From assembly GCF_946222835.1 (NCBI RefSeq), contig NZ_CAMIHD010000001.1, positions 248,001-312,000 of the forward strand: a stretch of 64,000 bases of DNA. Direction: 5' to 3'. This stretch comes from an uncultured Corynebacterium sp. (GTDB taxonomy: Bacteria > Actinomycetota > Actinomycetes > Mycobacteriales > Mycobacteriaceae). The notes under the pieces are model-generated. The model did not search any database. It saw nothing but the letters and a program-made list of their open reading frames with translations, and was not told where the DNA came from. Positions 17,640-26,068 of this stretch are shown here, in pieces. The translations under genes and the position numbers were made by a program. The number at the start of each line of letters is the position of its first letter. Within the stretch, counting starts at the first letter, position 1.

Positions 17640-19143
17640 TGTTTTCTCCTTGGGTGGAATTAGGGGTCAGGCAACGCTGCAGGGAGTCAGCGTTGAATTT
17701 CATGAGGTCGATATAGGTGCCGACGGTGTCATCGAACGTGTCGCCGTAGATGGGACACAGCTCAACGCCTTGCTCCGCGGCGGCTTGGGTGAGGGTATCG
17801 GCGCTTGCCTGTTGCACGGGTTCGACGAAGACGGCAGGCAGGTGGAGGTTTTCCAATGTGCGGCGCAAAGCGATGACTTCGCGCGGGGAGGGCTCGATGG
17901 CCGGATTGGGAGTGACAAAACCTGCCACAGAAAGGTCGTATCCTTGCTCCAGGTAGGCATAGCCATGGTGGGTGGTCACTAAGTGCCGGTTTTCTTGTGG
18001 AATGGAAGAAATGGCGTGATCTACGTAGGAATCCGTGTTCCGCAGGCGCTTGGTATAGGCCTGCGCCCGCTGGCGATAAGAAGCACCATGTGAGGGATCT
18101 GCTTGCGCCAATTCCTCAGCAATGACATCGACGTAGGCGATGGCGTTGTCTACGTTGTGCCACAGGTGCGGGTCCACCTCGCCGTGAATGTGTTTTCCTA
18201 GTACGGCCTGCGGCAGGAGGTAGGTATCCGAACCTGGCGTGCCCAGGAAGCGGTAGGCCGGATCCGGTGGGATGGGCTGCAGAACCGAAGAGGGGATGGA
18301 CACCACGGTGGTGGCAGGGTCGAAACGCTTGTCTTGATCGCGCAGGTCAATGCGCCCTTGGTCCACGTCGCCTTCAATATCCAGGTGCCCGGACTCGATG
18401 GCCTGCATGCCGGCAGGAGGGTTTACGCCCACGGCTACCGTGAGGTGTTGAACCTCGGTGCCTTCGGCTTGGAATCCAAGGTGGTAGATGCCCGGCTGGG
18501 AAAACCCCCAAGAGACGTGCGTGTGGGCGTTGGCCGGCAGAGTCACTGAGTCTTCCTCGTCATTGACGCCATCGGCCGAGTTAAAAAGGACCTCCGGGGT
18601 GCCGAAGGTAGAGACCACATAGGCTGCTACATCGCCCGGACCGTCGGCCGAGACCATGCGAAAATCCACCCCAGAAGAATGCTGCGCGGCGCCGCTAATA
18701 CGCAGGCCCAACCAAATGGCATCCAGCGAGACATCCTCAACCAGAGGTACCAAAGTAGCACCGCGGGTGGAGGCAGCATCGGCGACCTCTACTACGGGGG
18801 CGTCGGTGGATTCGTGCAGTGTATCGATGAGAGCTTGCGGCTCTAGCAGGTAGCCGTTGCTCAGCGCCAAGTCAGCATTGGCAATATCGCGCACCGTGCG
18901 CAGGGTTGGTTCAAAGGTATGTGGATCCTTGCCGCTGGGGATGAGGCTTTTTACTTGGGCATCCTCTCCGGCCACGTTGCGCGCTAGGTCTGCCAGGATT
19001 GGCGTCGTGGCGACCACGCTGAATTTTTCTCCGCTTCCGGAATCCAGAGCGGCCGAGGACGCACAACTGGTCGTGAGCAGACAGGTGCCCAGCAGCACGC
19101 CGACGGCCTGCAGCCTGCGGCTATGGAAAAGCGCATGCGCCAT
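17632..19143 (-). CDS. anchored-repeat-type ABC transporter substrate-binding lipoprotein (ZnuA-like with inserted module)
   Basis: The 503-aa lipoprotein has a lipobox around Cys27 (LLTTSC). The two halves of a ZnuA/TroA metal-binding fold are visible. The N-terminal part (about 40-130) carries His75 in KDPHTFEP. The C-terminal part (from about 322) carries VDPHLWHN, TTHHGYAYLE and the GFVTPNPAIEPSPREV stretch. Between them are about 190 extra residues with the operon's repeat motifs in changed order: IWLG, DGPGDV, NAHTHVSWGFSQPGIY, VAVG, then SGHLD and TYLLPQA. This matches the TIGR03772 type. Metal ligands of the cluster-9 binding fold are conserved, so Zn or Mn is the probable cargo. The start shares one base with the upstream stop (TAATG). 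Confidence 0.9.
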   Translation of the reverse strand: MAHALFHSRRLQAVGVLLGTCLLTTSCASSAALDSGSGEKFSVVATTPILADLARNVAGEDAQVKSLIPSGKDPHTFEPTLRTVRDIANADLALSNGYLLEPQALIDTLHESTDAPVVEVADAASTRGATLVPLVEDVSLDAIWLGLRISGAAQHSSGVDFRMVSADGPGDVAAYVVSTFGTPEVLFNSADGVNDEEDSVTLPANAHTHVSWGFSQPGIYHLGFQAEGTEVQHLTVAVGVNPPAGMQAIESGHLDIEGDVDQGRIDLRDQDKRFDPATTVVSIPSSVLQPIPPDPAYRFLGTPGSDTYLLPQAVLGKHIHGEVDPHLWHNVDNAIAYVDVIAEELAQADPSHGASYRQRAQAYTKRLRNTDSYVDHAISSIPQENRHLVTTHHGYAYLEQGYDLSVAGFVTPNPAIEPSPREVIALRRTLENLHLPAVFVEPVQQASADTLTQAAAEQGVELCPIYGDTFDDTVGTYIDLMKFNADSLQRCLTPNSTQGENNA

Positions 19144-20744
19144 TAGTCCGCTGCCTTAGCTACAGCCAGGCGGGCAATACCCAGGCCGAGAAATAGCATG
19201 CCCAGGCCGAGCACCCCGATGCCGAGGGGAACGATCGGAGTCCCAGTATTAGCTAAAGAACCGCCCTTGCTGTGTGTCTGCGCGGACTGGCCAGTGCTTG
19301 ATCCGGTACTGGCGGTAGAGCCACCAGCGCTTGCCGACGCCCCATCTGCCGCCGCACCATGACCGCAGTCGCCACCCTCTGGGTTTACGGCAGCGCCTAA
19401 GTCAAAGTGCCCGTTGTCAAAGGCTTCCGCTGGCTTGTCGCCGCCGACCACGAAGTGAAGTGTCGCTTCACCAGCGACCTGCTTTCCCTCACCGGTTTCA
19501 GCCACCTGGCGGATAGTGACGTCATAGGTGCCCTGCGCACCAAAGACCCAGTTGGGGTGCACGTGCGTATTGGGGGCAATCGAATGGGTGCCTTCCGCTG
19601 CATCTGCATTGCCGCGGAACCATTCTTCACCCACGATCTTGCCCAGCCCGCCTTGGGAGTAGACCATCATCGGGCCAGGGCCTTTGAAGCCTACTAGCTC
19701 CCATGTGACATCGCCGGGGATATTCTCGCGCATTGAAGGGCTTTGGGTATTAGCTCCGAGCCACGGCACGCCATCTACCTGAGTAGAACCAATCATCCAC
19801 GCCTGACCAGCTGGCACTGAGCCTACCTCTTGAGGGAGATCGACACTGGATTTATCGGAAAGATAGAAGGTAGCGCCATCAGCATCGCGCCACTCGGAAG
19901 GGGAGACCGTATCGTCTTTAATCTGCGGAGTCATGCCCGGGGTGCACTCTTTATCTGTAGCCGCACCGGACTCATCTGCGGCTGCAGCGCCGCCCTTGCC
20001 TGCTGATCGTGGGGTGCTCGCAGTTTCCTCGTCATTGCTCACCTCGCCGGTATCAGCCGACCGATCCGCTGCAAACACATCGCCGCCGTCGCCCACCTCC
20101 CAGGTGTAGGTCACAGCATTGCTGGATTCGCCGTTGGAATGAGCTTGCACCGTCATGGTGTACGTGCCGGCCTCACTAAAGGCCCAGTTGACGTGCCGGT
20201 GAGCAGGATTGGGTTGGTTGATGACCTCGCCGCTGGTGAGCTCCATTGAGCCGGAATCGGTAACCGTTGTGACATCGCCAAAGCCGCTGGTTTCAAAAAC
20301 ATACACTGAACCAGGTCCGGAGACTTCGGCGAGTTCTAGGTCAACGTTGTCAAAGCCGCCATCGCGTGCAGGCTGGGTATCCCAGCCCGGCCAAATGATG
20401 CGCTGGTCTTGCGATTGCGGCAGGAAGTAGGTGGGCTGGCCGATCTCTGGCACGGCCTCGGTGGCATCGGACCAAGCGTCCTCCACAACCTTGAGCACCA
20501 CATCATCACCGGAGCGTGGAACGCCCGATCCAGTGATGTCTTCCTTCATCGATAGGTGTAGCTGACCATCTGGGGCCGTGACATAAAAGGCGTCTACGTG
20601 GCCAGAGTCGAAGACCTCATCAAAGGCAAGTGCCGCGGCGGGGGAGAAAAAGGCCAATGCTGCCGCAAAGACGGCGGCGAATACGTGAATAAATCGGCGC
20701 CGCAGCGGGACGCGCCGGGAGGCAAAAGATGGTGAATGATGCAT
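19143..20744 (-). CDS. surface protein with two anchored-repeat modules and LANTG-type sorting signal
   Basis: The 533-aa product has an Arg-rich n-region and signal peptide ending in AALA (about residue 40). The first module covers about 45-220 (SGHVD, FLPQSQDQ, WPGWDTQ, AHRHVNWAFSEAGTY, WEVGD). The second covers about 268-435 (GSTQ, WLGANTQ, NTHVHPNWVFGAQGTY, FVVGG), followed by NGHFDLG, the opening of a further unit. A Gly/Ala/Ser linker leads to LANTG at about 497-501, a hydrophobic span, and a short tail ending AKAAD. LANTG is an LPXTG-like sortase signal in which Ala replaces Pro, and the tail is only weakly basic. It matches the wall-anchored member (TIGR03773) of this ABC group. Confidence 0.87.
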   Translation of the reverse strand: MHHSPSFASRRVPLRRRFIHVFAAVFAAALAFFSPAAALAFDEVFDSGHVDAFYVTAPDGQLHLSMKEDITGSGVPRSGDDVVLKVVEDAWSDATEAVPEIGQPTYFLPQSQDQRIIWPGWDTQPARDGGFDNVDLELAEVSGPGSVYVFETSGFGDVTTVTDSGSMELTSGEVINQPNPAHRHVNWAFSEAGTYTMTVQAHSNGESSNAVTYTWEVGDGGDVFAADRSADTGEVSNDEETASTPRSAGKGGAAAADESGAATDKECTPGMTPQIKDDTVSPSEWRDADGATFYLSDKSSVDLPQEVGSVPAGQAWMIGSTQVDGVPWLGANTQSPSMRENIPGDVTWELVGFKGPGPMMVYSQGGLGKIVGEEWFRGNADAAEGTHSIAPNTHVHPNWVFGAQGTYDVTIRQVAETGEGKQVAGEATLHFVVGGDKPAEAFDNGHFDLGAAVNPEGGDCGHGAAADGASASAGGSTASTGSSTGQSAQTHSKGGSLANTGTPIVPLGIGVLGLGMLFLGLGIARLAVAKAAD

Positions 20745-20780
20745 TGTGGTTTCCCGTCTAGTTGGTGGGGTAGAAGAGGT

Positions 20781-23222
20781 TTAGAAGTTGAGGCCGAAGC
20801 GCTTGCGGATGAGGTCCTCGTTATCGCGGAAGAAGTTATAAAAGGCCTTGAAAACCACCACGAGAACCGCTGGTAGAACCAAACTCCACGGGCTAAATGA
20901 GGAACCTGTCGGCTCTTCTGGCCTACCGGGGTGAGCTGGCTTGTCCGGCGTATCTGGGGTGGACGGTTGCGTGGAAGGCTCCTGGGAAGGCTCCGCGGAA
21001 GGCTTATCCGTTGGACTTTCGCTGGGTTCTCCGCTCCCAGACGTGCCCGGTGCGCGGAAGGAACAGGAATCCAATGTCTTATCGCCCACGGCAAAGGTGA
21101 GGGTTTGGGGCGCGGACTTTAGCTTCTTGCCGTCTGTGCCCGTGGCTGTATAGGTGGCCTCAAACGTATACAGGCCAGGCTTGGAAAAGGCCCAGTGCGT
21201 ATGGGTATGGGCCGGAAAGTTGGTTTCGATGGTGTAGTCCTTAGCCGCAGAATTGGCGAGGACTGAAAATCCCTTGCCATGGGTGCCATCGATGAATGCG
21301 CCCCATTCGGCACCGTCCGGCGTGGAGGTGGGCTTCAAATTGAGGTTGACGGCGTTGTCCTTGGTTAAGGAGTAGTCCAGGTCCTGGGTGTTATAGCCTG
21401 GCCAAATGATGTTTTGATCCTGGGTTTGTGGCAGGTGATAGAAGCGCTCACCAGGCTTTCCTAGGAAGTCGAACTCTTTGCCCGCGAGCTTCTTATTGCG
21501 CGGGGTGAGCGCATTATCGTGTACACCGAGTACAACGTCATCGAGTTTGCGGTCAACAGATTTCTTGTCTATCTGTGCCGTGTCATCGCGCAGAACGGTT
21601 GCAAAGCCTCCCTCGGCAGGCTGGGCCTTGATGTCTACATGGCCACGGTCCAATAGGTACTTCTCGCTGCATTGTGCATTGCCGGTTTGCGGTTCTTCGG
21701 TGCCTGGCTGCGGCGCTGAAGACGGAGTATCTTGCTCGCCGGGAGTAGTCTCCGGTTTGTCATTGGAAGTGGAGAACTGCCCGGTGACTTCATAGTTTTC
21801 GCCAAAGGCAAAAGACTCGGTGATTACGCTGCTGGCATGTCCGGCCTTCAGAGTGGAATGGGGGAAGAGGTTAACCTTGGCAAAATAACCCTTGAAGTAC
21901 TCGCCCTCATCAAAGGAGACCTCGCCGTGGCCATTAGTAATAGGGGTTTCCAGATCCACGGTGGGGTATTTCGCCCCTTTGGTGTCATAGAGCCCGCCGG
22001 TGAGTAGGCCGTTGAAGTTTTTATCCTCGGTATCCACCACGATCTTGGTGCCGCCATCGCCCTGTTTGCGCATGCGGATGGTGTAGCCCAACTCCTTTAG
22101 CTCGGTTTCCTGGGCGGGGGCAAGCTGGCGTGGTTGGGAGGTTTCCTGCCACGTATCAGCGGCGGCAGAAGAATCGGTGTGGCTGGATGTACCGGGTTCG
22201 AAGTCAAGGGGTTGGGATATCCAGCGTGGGGCATCGCCCTCTGGGGTAAATACGGCCTGCACCTGGGAAGGGTCGGGGCCCATATATTCGTCCCACTGAG
22301 CATGCCCATCCTTGACGGGAAGGTCGGTGAGGAAGTAGCCGTCGATAAGCAGCGTGAGGGTGCCTTGCGCCTTGTTCTTGGCATCGAAGGAAATGGTGGT
22401 GAGCTTGTCGTCACCGTCTTTTTCGGGATTGGACTTCGGCGCCATGCGCAGGCTGTAGCCTGCAGCAGCGGCGTTGCCAGCCGCGGATTGCGCGAAGCGT
22501 TCCTTGAGGCTCGGCGTCTTTTCTTCTTTGGGTTTCTGCCCGCCCACTTGGATGGTGGTGGTCTGTGGCTCATTGGCTATGAGCTGGCCGTCCTTGCCGC
22601 GCGCACTGGTGCGGTAGGTCAGGCGGTATCGTCCGGGCTTGGTAAACAGCGTGGAGTTGTGCGTATGCGTGCCGGCAACCAGGTAGGCAGAGTGCGGCGA
22701 ATCCGGGAAGGAACCGAGCATGCGGTGCAGCTGGGTGCCGTCCTCATCATCTTTATTGGTAAAAAGCTCCACCTCGCCGGGGCCATCGACGCTGAGCAAA
22801 TCAAGGAACGCGACCCCGTCACGGAATTTGTCCGTGGGCAAGGAGGTATCGGCGCCAAAGCCCAGCCAAATGGGCGAAGTATTGCCGGATACTTGGTGCG
22901 GCGCTGTGTAGTAGGTCGTACCAGGTGCCCCAATGTAGTCTTGGGTCCCGTTTGCCGGAAGCGTATAGAGATACTGGTTGCTGTTGTCTGTGGCGCTGTA
23001 GCCCTTGCCCACCCAGGCAACGGTGTCGGCTATCGGGGGCTCTTGACCGCCAAACTCGGACTTTAGGACGAAATCGTTGTTCTCCCAGAAAGACTTGGGG
23101 GAGTCAACGTGGGTATTGGTAGCGATGTGCTTGCCATCATCAGGGCCCGCGACAGCCGTGGCGGGAGTGATTAGCGCCAATGTGCTCAGCGTGGCAAGGA
23201 AACGTGTGCGAGGGGAAGCCAC
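20781..23222 (-). CDS. large surface protein with two anchored-repeat modules and a tandem beta domain
   Basis: The 813-aa protein starts at GTG 23222 with GAAAGG upstream. Signal peptide about 1-25 (ATAVA/GPDD). Module 1 covers about 30-228 (NTHVD, WLGFGAD, VDGPGEV, THTHNSTLFTKPGRY, IQVGG). Two similar segments follow, opening GYSLRM at about 255 and GYTIRM at about 379, each with an NGHG/KDGHA turn. Module 2 covers about 526-714 (RGHVD, HLPQTQDQ, WPGYNTQ, HTHTHWAFSKPGLY, FAVGD). A Pro/Ser/Thr/Glu linker (about 726-775) and a membrane segment with a charged tail complete it; no LPXTG is present. First gene of the operon, divergent from gltX, with Zur-like palindromes in its promoter. Function beyond a surface receptor role is unknown. 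Confidence 0.87.
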   Translation of the reverse strand: MASPRTRFLATLSTLALITPATAVAGPDDGKHIATNTHVDSPKSFWENNDFVLKSEFGGQEPPIADTVAWVGKGYSATDNSNQYLYTLPANGTQDYIGAPGTTYYTAPHQVSGNTSPIWLGFGADTSLPTDKFRDGVAFLDLLSVDGPGEVELFTNKDDEDGTQLHRMLGSFPDSPHSAYLVAGTHTHNSTLFTKPGRYRLTYRTSARGKDGQLIANEPQTTTIQVGGQKPKEEKTPSLKERFAQSAAGNAAAAGYSLRMAPKSNPEKDGDDKLTTISFDAKNKAQGTLTLLIDGYFLTDLPVKDGHAQWDEYMGPDPSQVQAVFTPEGDAPRWISQPLDFEPGTSSHTDSSAAADTWQETSQPRQLAPAQETELKELGYTIRMRKQGDGGTKIVVDTEDKNFNGLLTGGLYDTKGAKYPTVDLETPITNGHGEVSFDEGEYFKGYFAKVNLFPHSTLKAGHASSVITESFAFGENYEVTGQFSTSNDKPETTPGEQDTPSSAPQPGTEEPQTGNAQCSEKYLLDRGHVDIKAQPAEGGFATVLRDDTAQIDKKSVDRKLDDVVLGVHDNALTPRNKKLAGKEFDFLGKPGERFYHLPQTQDQNIIWPGYNTQDLDYSLTKDNAVNLNLKPTSTPDGAEWGAFIDGTHGKGFSVLANSAAKDYTIETNFPAHTHTHWAFSKPGLYTFEATYTATGTDGKKLKSAPQTLTFAVGDKTLDSCSFRAPGTSGSGEPSESPTDKPSAEPSQEPSTQPSTPDTPDKPAHPGRPEEPTGSSFSPWSLVLPAVLVVVFKAFYNFFRDNEDLIRKRFGLNF

Positions 23223-23269
23223 AGTTGGGGAGGCCTTTCTACAGTTCTCATAATTTCACCAGAAACTAT

Positions 23270-23316
23270 AGAAAATGATTCCCATAACCTGTTAGCTGTA
23301 ATGGAAACCAGTTTCA
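23270..23316. promoter_or_regulatory. two Zur-like inverted repeats between the surface operon and gltX
   Basis: Site 1 (23270-23284) reads AGAAAATGATTCCCA and overlaps the best -10 (TATAGT on the minus strand) for the surface operon. Site 2 (23302-23316) reads TGGAAACCAGTTTCA, a near-perfect palindrome. Both resemble the TGAAAATGATTTTCA type of box bound by Zur in actinobacteria, with 12 and 11 of 15 positions matching. The gltX -10 (TATAGT, 23331-23336) is just beyond. The Zur assignment is an inference. Confidence 0.4.
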
Positions 23317-23465
23317 CTGACCTGTGGTTTTATAGTAAAACCCGTTTCCAGTTACCCCATTTTGTGTGTAGGGGTGGATGTGCCAACGGCCGCGCGCCGG
23401 GCAGAGTCCACGGCCACTTTGGGCTGGTGCGGACTGGAATCGGCGGCTCCACTACGATGGTTGGC

Positions 23466-24950
23466 ATGACTGAAGTACGCGTTAGATTCTGTCCATCCCC
23501 AACCGGCACACCGCACGTAGGCATGGTGCGCACCGCACTATTCAACTGGGCCTACGCCCGTCATACTGGCGGAAAGCTGGTATTTCGCATCGAGGACACC
23601 GATGCCGCCCGTGACTCTGAAGAGTCCTACCAGGCCATCATTGATTCTCTGACCTGGCTCGGGCTGGGCTGGGATGAGGGCATTAATGTTGGTGGCCCGC
23701 ACGAGCCTTACCGTCAGTCCCAGCGCATGGACATCTACAAGGAAGTCCTGGACAAGCTCATCGAAGGTGGCTTTGTCTACCCGGCATATTCCACTGCCCA
23801 AGAGGTAGAAGAGCGCCACAAGGCCGCAGGTCGCGACCCAAAGCTGGGCTATGACAACTTTGATCGTGACCTCACCCAGGAACAGATTGATGCCTTTGAG
23901 GCCGAAGGTCGCAAGCCGGTGTGGCGCCTACGCATGCCGGATCAGGACTGGACCTGGACTGACTTGGTCCGCGGGGAAATGACCTTCAAGTCTGAAACCC
24001 AGCCGGATTATGTGGTTGCTCGTTCCAACGGTGCGCCGCTCTACACCCTGGTTAACCCGGTTGATGATGCCCTAATGCGCATCACCCACGTGCTGCGCGG
24101 TGAAGACCTGCTGTCTTCTACTCCGCGGCAGCTCGCGCTTTACGACGCCCTGCAGAAGATCGGCGTCGCCGAGTTCACCCCAGAGTTTGGTCACCTACCG
24201 TTCGTGATGGGCGAGGGCAATAAGAAGCTTTCTAAGCGCGATCCGCAGTCCAACCTGTTTAATTACCGTGATAATGGCATTATCCCGGAGGGCATGCTTA
24301 ACTATCTCTCCCTGCTGGGGTGGTCGCTGTCTGCAGACCAGGACATTTTCAGCATGGATGACTTGGTAGAAAACTTCGATGTCCATGATGTGTTGGGCAA
24401 TCCTGCACGTTTTGACCAGAAGAAGCTCGAGGCTATCAACGCCGACCATATCCGCCAGCTGGATCCGGAAGAGTTTGCCTTCCGTCTGCGTAACTACCTG
24501 ACCGAATACACCGATTTCCCGGCCGACTATGACGGCGAGAAATTTGCCTTTGCAGCAGATCTGGTACAGACCCGTATCAAGACGCTTTCCGATGCTTATG
24601 GCCTCATGAGCTTCTTGGTTACCCCAGATGCGGAACTTCAACTCGATGAGAAGGCAGCGAGGAAGAACCTCAAGGAAGAAGCCGTGCAGCCTCTGGAGGT
24701 AGGTATTGAAACCCTCGAAGGCGTTGCCGAGTGGAAGACCGAGAATATCGAGGCGGCCCTTTCCAAGGCGCTTATTGAAGACCTAGAGCTGAAGCCTCGT
24801 AAGGCTTATGGTGCGCTGCGCGTAGCTATTTCTGGTGCCCAGGTTTCCCCACCGCTCTTTGAGTCCATGGAGCTGCTGGGTAAGGAATCTACCTTGGCCC
24901 GCCTGCGTGCCGCACGCGAGGTGACTCCCTACGTCCCGGCGGCGCAGTAG
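23466..24950 (+). CDS. gltX: glutamyl-tRNA synthetase
   Basis: The 494-aa class I synthetase charges tRNA-Glu. The HIGH-type motif is in RFCPSPTGTPHVGMVRTALFNW, and the KMSKS-type motif is KKLSKRDPQSN. The start is set at ATG 23466 (MTEVRVRFCPSPTG) by alignment with corynebacterial GltX; ATG 23457 is also in frame, and longer versions would read through the promoter. tRNA-Gln and two tRNA-Glu genes lie immediately downstream, a fitting neighbourhood because in most actinobacteria tRNA-Gln is made by mischarging with Glu followed by amidation. Confidence 0.96.
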   Translation: MTEVRVRFCPSPTGTPHVGMVRTALFNWAYARHTGGKLVFRIEDTDAARDSEESYQAIIDSLTWLGLGWDEGINVGGPHEPYRQSQRMDIYKEVLDKLIEGGFVYPAYSTAQEVEERHKAAGRDPKLGYDNFDRDLTQEQIDAFEAEGRKPVWRLRMPDQDWTWTDLVRGEMTFKSETQPDYVVARSNGAPLYTLVNPVDDALMRITHVLRGEDLLSSTPRQLALYDALQKIGVAEFTPEFGHLPFVMGEGNKKLSKRDPQSNLFNYRDNGIIPEGMLNYLSLLGWSLSADQDIFSMDDLVENFDVHDVLGNPARFDQKKLEAINADHIRQLDPEEFAFRLRNYLTEYTDFPADYDGEKFAFAADLVQTRIKTLSDAYGLMSFLVTPDAELQLDEKAARKNLKEEAVQPLEVGIETLEGVAEWKTENIEAALSKALIEDLELKPRKAYGALRVAISGAQVSPPLFESMELLGKESTLARLRAAREVTPYVPAAQ

Positions 24951-25009
24951 GTAACGCTGCGGCAAGCGCTGCAGTCAACGCTGGGATTAAGAACTCCTCT
25001 CGCGTTAGC

Positions 25010-25057
25010 GCGGTGGATGACGGCTGAACTACAGCACTGTCATTCACCGCCTTTTTA
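25010..25057 (+). terminator. terminator after gltX
   Basis: A 12-bp stem GCGGTGGATGAC/GTCATTCACCGC (one mismatch) is followed by CTTTTTAA. It sits in the 245-bp gene-free stretch between gltX and tRNA-Gln. Confidence 0.8.
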
Positions 25058-25195
25058 ATGCCGCCTTTATGGGCTGAAAAGCGTTATGCGCTGGCGATTT
25101 GGCAGTTTGCGCGAAGATCATTATAGTTATTACACGTTGCAGCGAGCAAGGGAGAACGGCTGAAAGGCAGTTAGCTTCCCTAGCGAGTTAGCAAA

Positions 25196-25267
25196 TGGCC
25201 TATGGTGTAATTGGCAACACAGCGGTTTCTGGTACCGCCATTCTAGGTTCGAGTCCTGGTAGGCCAG
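25196..25267 (+). tRNA. tRNA-Gln (CTG)
   Basis: A cloverleaf folds with acceptor TGGCCTA/TAGGCCA, anticodon stem GCGGT/ACCGC around loop TTCTGGT (anticodon CTG), and a T arm with GGTTCGAGTCC. 72 nt, no encoded CCA. Confidence 0.93.
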
Positions 25268-25306
25268 CAGTGAAAATGCTTTAAACGGCAGGCTCACTAG
25301 TTCTAT

Positions 25307-25379
25307 GCCCCGTTCGTCTAGCGGCCTAGGACGCCGGCCTCTCACGCCGGTAACACGGGTTCAAATCCCGTACGGGGTA
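25307..25379 (+). tRNA. tRNA-Glu (CTC), copy 1
   Basis: The acceptor GCCCCGT pairs with ACGGGGT. The anticodon stem CCGGC/GCCGG encloses CTCTCAC with anticodon CTC, and the T loop is GTTCAAATC. 73 nt. It is identical to the copy at 26069-26141. Confidence 0.94.
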
Positions 25380-25385
25380 CAAAGA

Positions 25386-25413
25386 CCTCCAGCTTAGCGC
25401 TGGAGGATTTTTC
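25386..25413 (+). terminator. terminator after first tRNA-Glu
   Basis: Perfect 8-bp stem CCTCCAGC/GCTGGAGG with a 5-base loop and ATTTTT downstream. Confidence 0.8.
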
Positions 25414-25521
25414 ATATCCGAGGCGGTATCTTTTCGGGGCTTAAAGGGGAAGGTATCGATTGCGACGTGTCGTCTAAAGGCCACGCGGAGATGTGGTCAA
25501 GCATAGGGGGCTGGTTATAAC

Positions 25522-25857
25522 CTAACCCCGGACCATTGGTAGCTTTCGCGCAGGCAACGACGCGCCGTCGGTAAGACCAGGGTTAAGACCACCGCGAAGT
25601 TGCGCAAACCCCTTCCAGTCCTGCAAGTACAGGCATAGACTGCAAGTACAGCAGAAAACGACAGAAAGGAGAGCGGGTGGCAGAAATCGAAACGCACCAC
25701 AGCGAAGGCGCACAGGCCGAAAGCATAGCCAGGTAGTAACGCTATAATCCACAACTTCCTTCCCATCAACATTTGTACGAAGTATAGGAGCCTGCAGTAT
25801 ATGCACTTCGACGCACAGCGCCATCCCGAGTCCTACTAGCACAGCGTTCTCGGCCAC
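25522..25857 (-). CDS. hypothetical small protein, possibly decayed
   Basis: A 111-codon frame from GTG 25857 in the 689-bp spacer between the two tRNA-Glu genes. It contains a hydrophobic stretch (FLPPALLSVVFCCTCSLCLYL). A second overlapping frame on the same strand (25772-25515) carries another plausible membrane span (KLWIIALLPGYAFGLCAF). Taken together this could be one small membrane protein gene broken by a frameshift, or neither frame may be real. No ribosome site is convincing and no family is recognised. The rest of the spacer (25414-25514 and 25858-26068) shows nothing else identifiable. Confidence 0.2.
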   Translation of the reverse strand: MAENAVLVGLGMALCVEVHILQAPILRTNVDGKEVVDYSVTTWLCFRPVRLRCGAFRFLPPALLSVVFCCTCSLCLYLQDWKGFAQLRGGLNPGLTDGASLPARKLPMVRG

Positions 25858-26068
25858 GGACTATCCACAGACTGCATGCGGAATAACCACTGATTCGATC
25901 CGCACCCCGGCCATGAAGAACCCTCACTGCAGTAGAAGACTCGGGACCCTTTTCGTTTTCCTAGCCTCCGCCCTCAAAAACGCCCCTAACCGTGCGATTT
26001 GTGCTCAGTTAACCCATCGTTTACTCTTAACAAGTCCGCAACGCACAGTGTGCGATTGCTGCGAACGC

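Noticed and set aside
22134..23066. Long plus-strand frame (310 codons) opposite the large surface protein gene
   Set aside because: The opposite strand has a clear signal peptide, repeats and operon context; the plus-strand frame looks like a compositional shadow.
25510..25530. GGTTATAACC plus CTAACC in the tRNA-Glu spacer, DtxR-like
   Set aside because: It matches only part of one arm and no credible gene follows.
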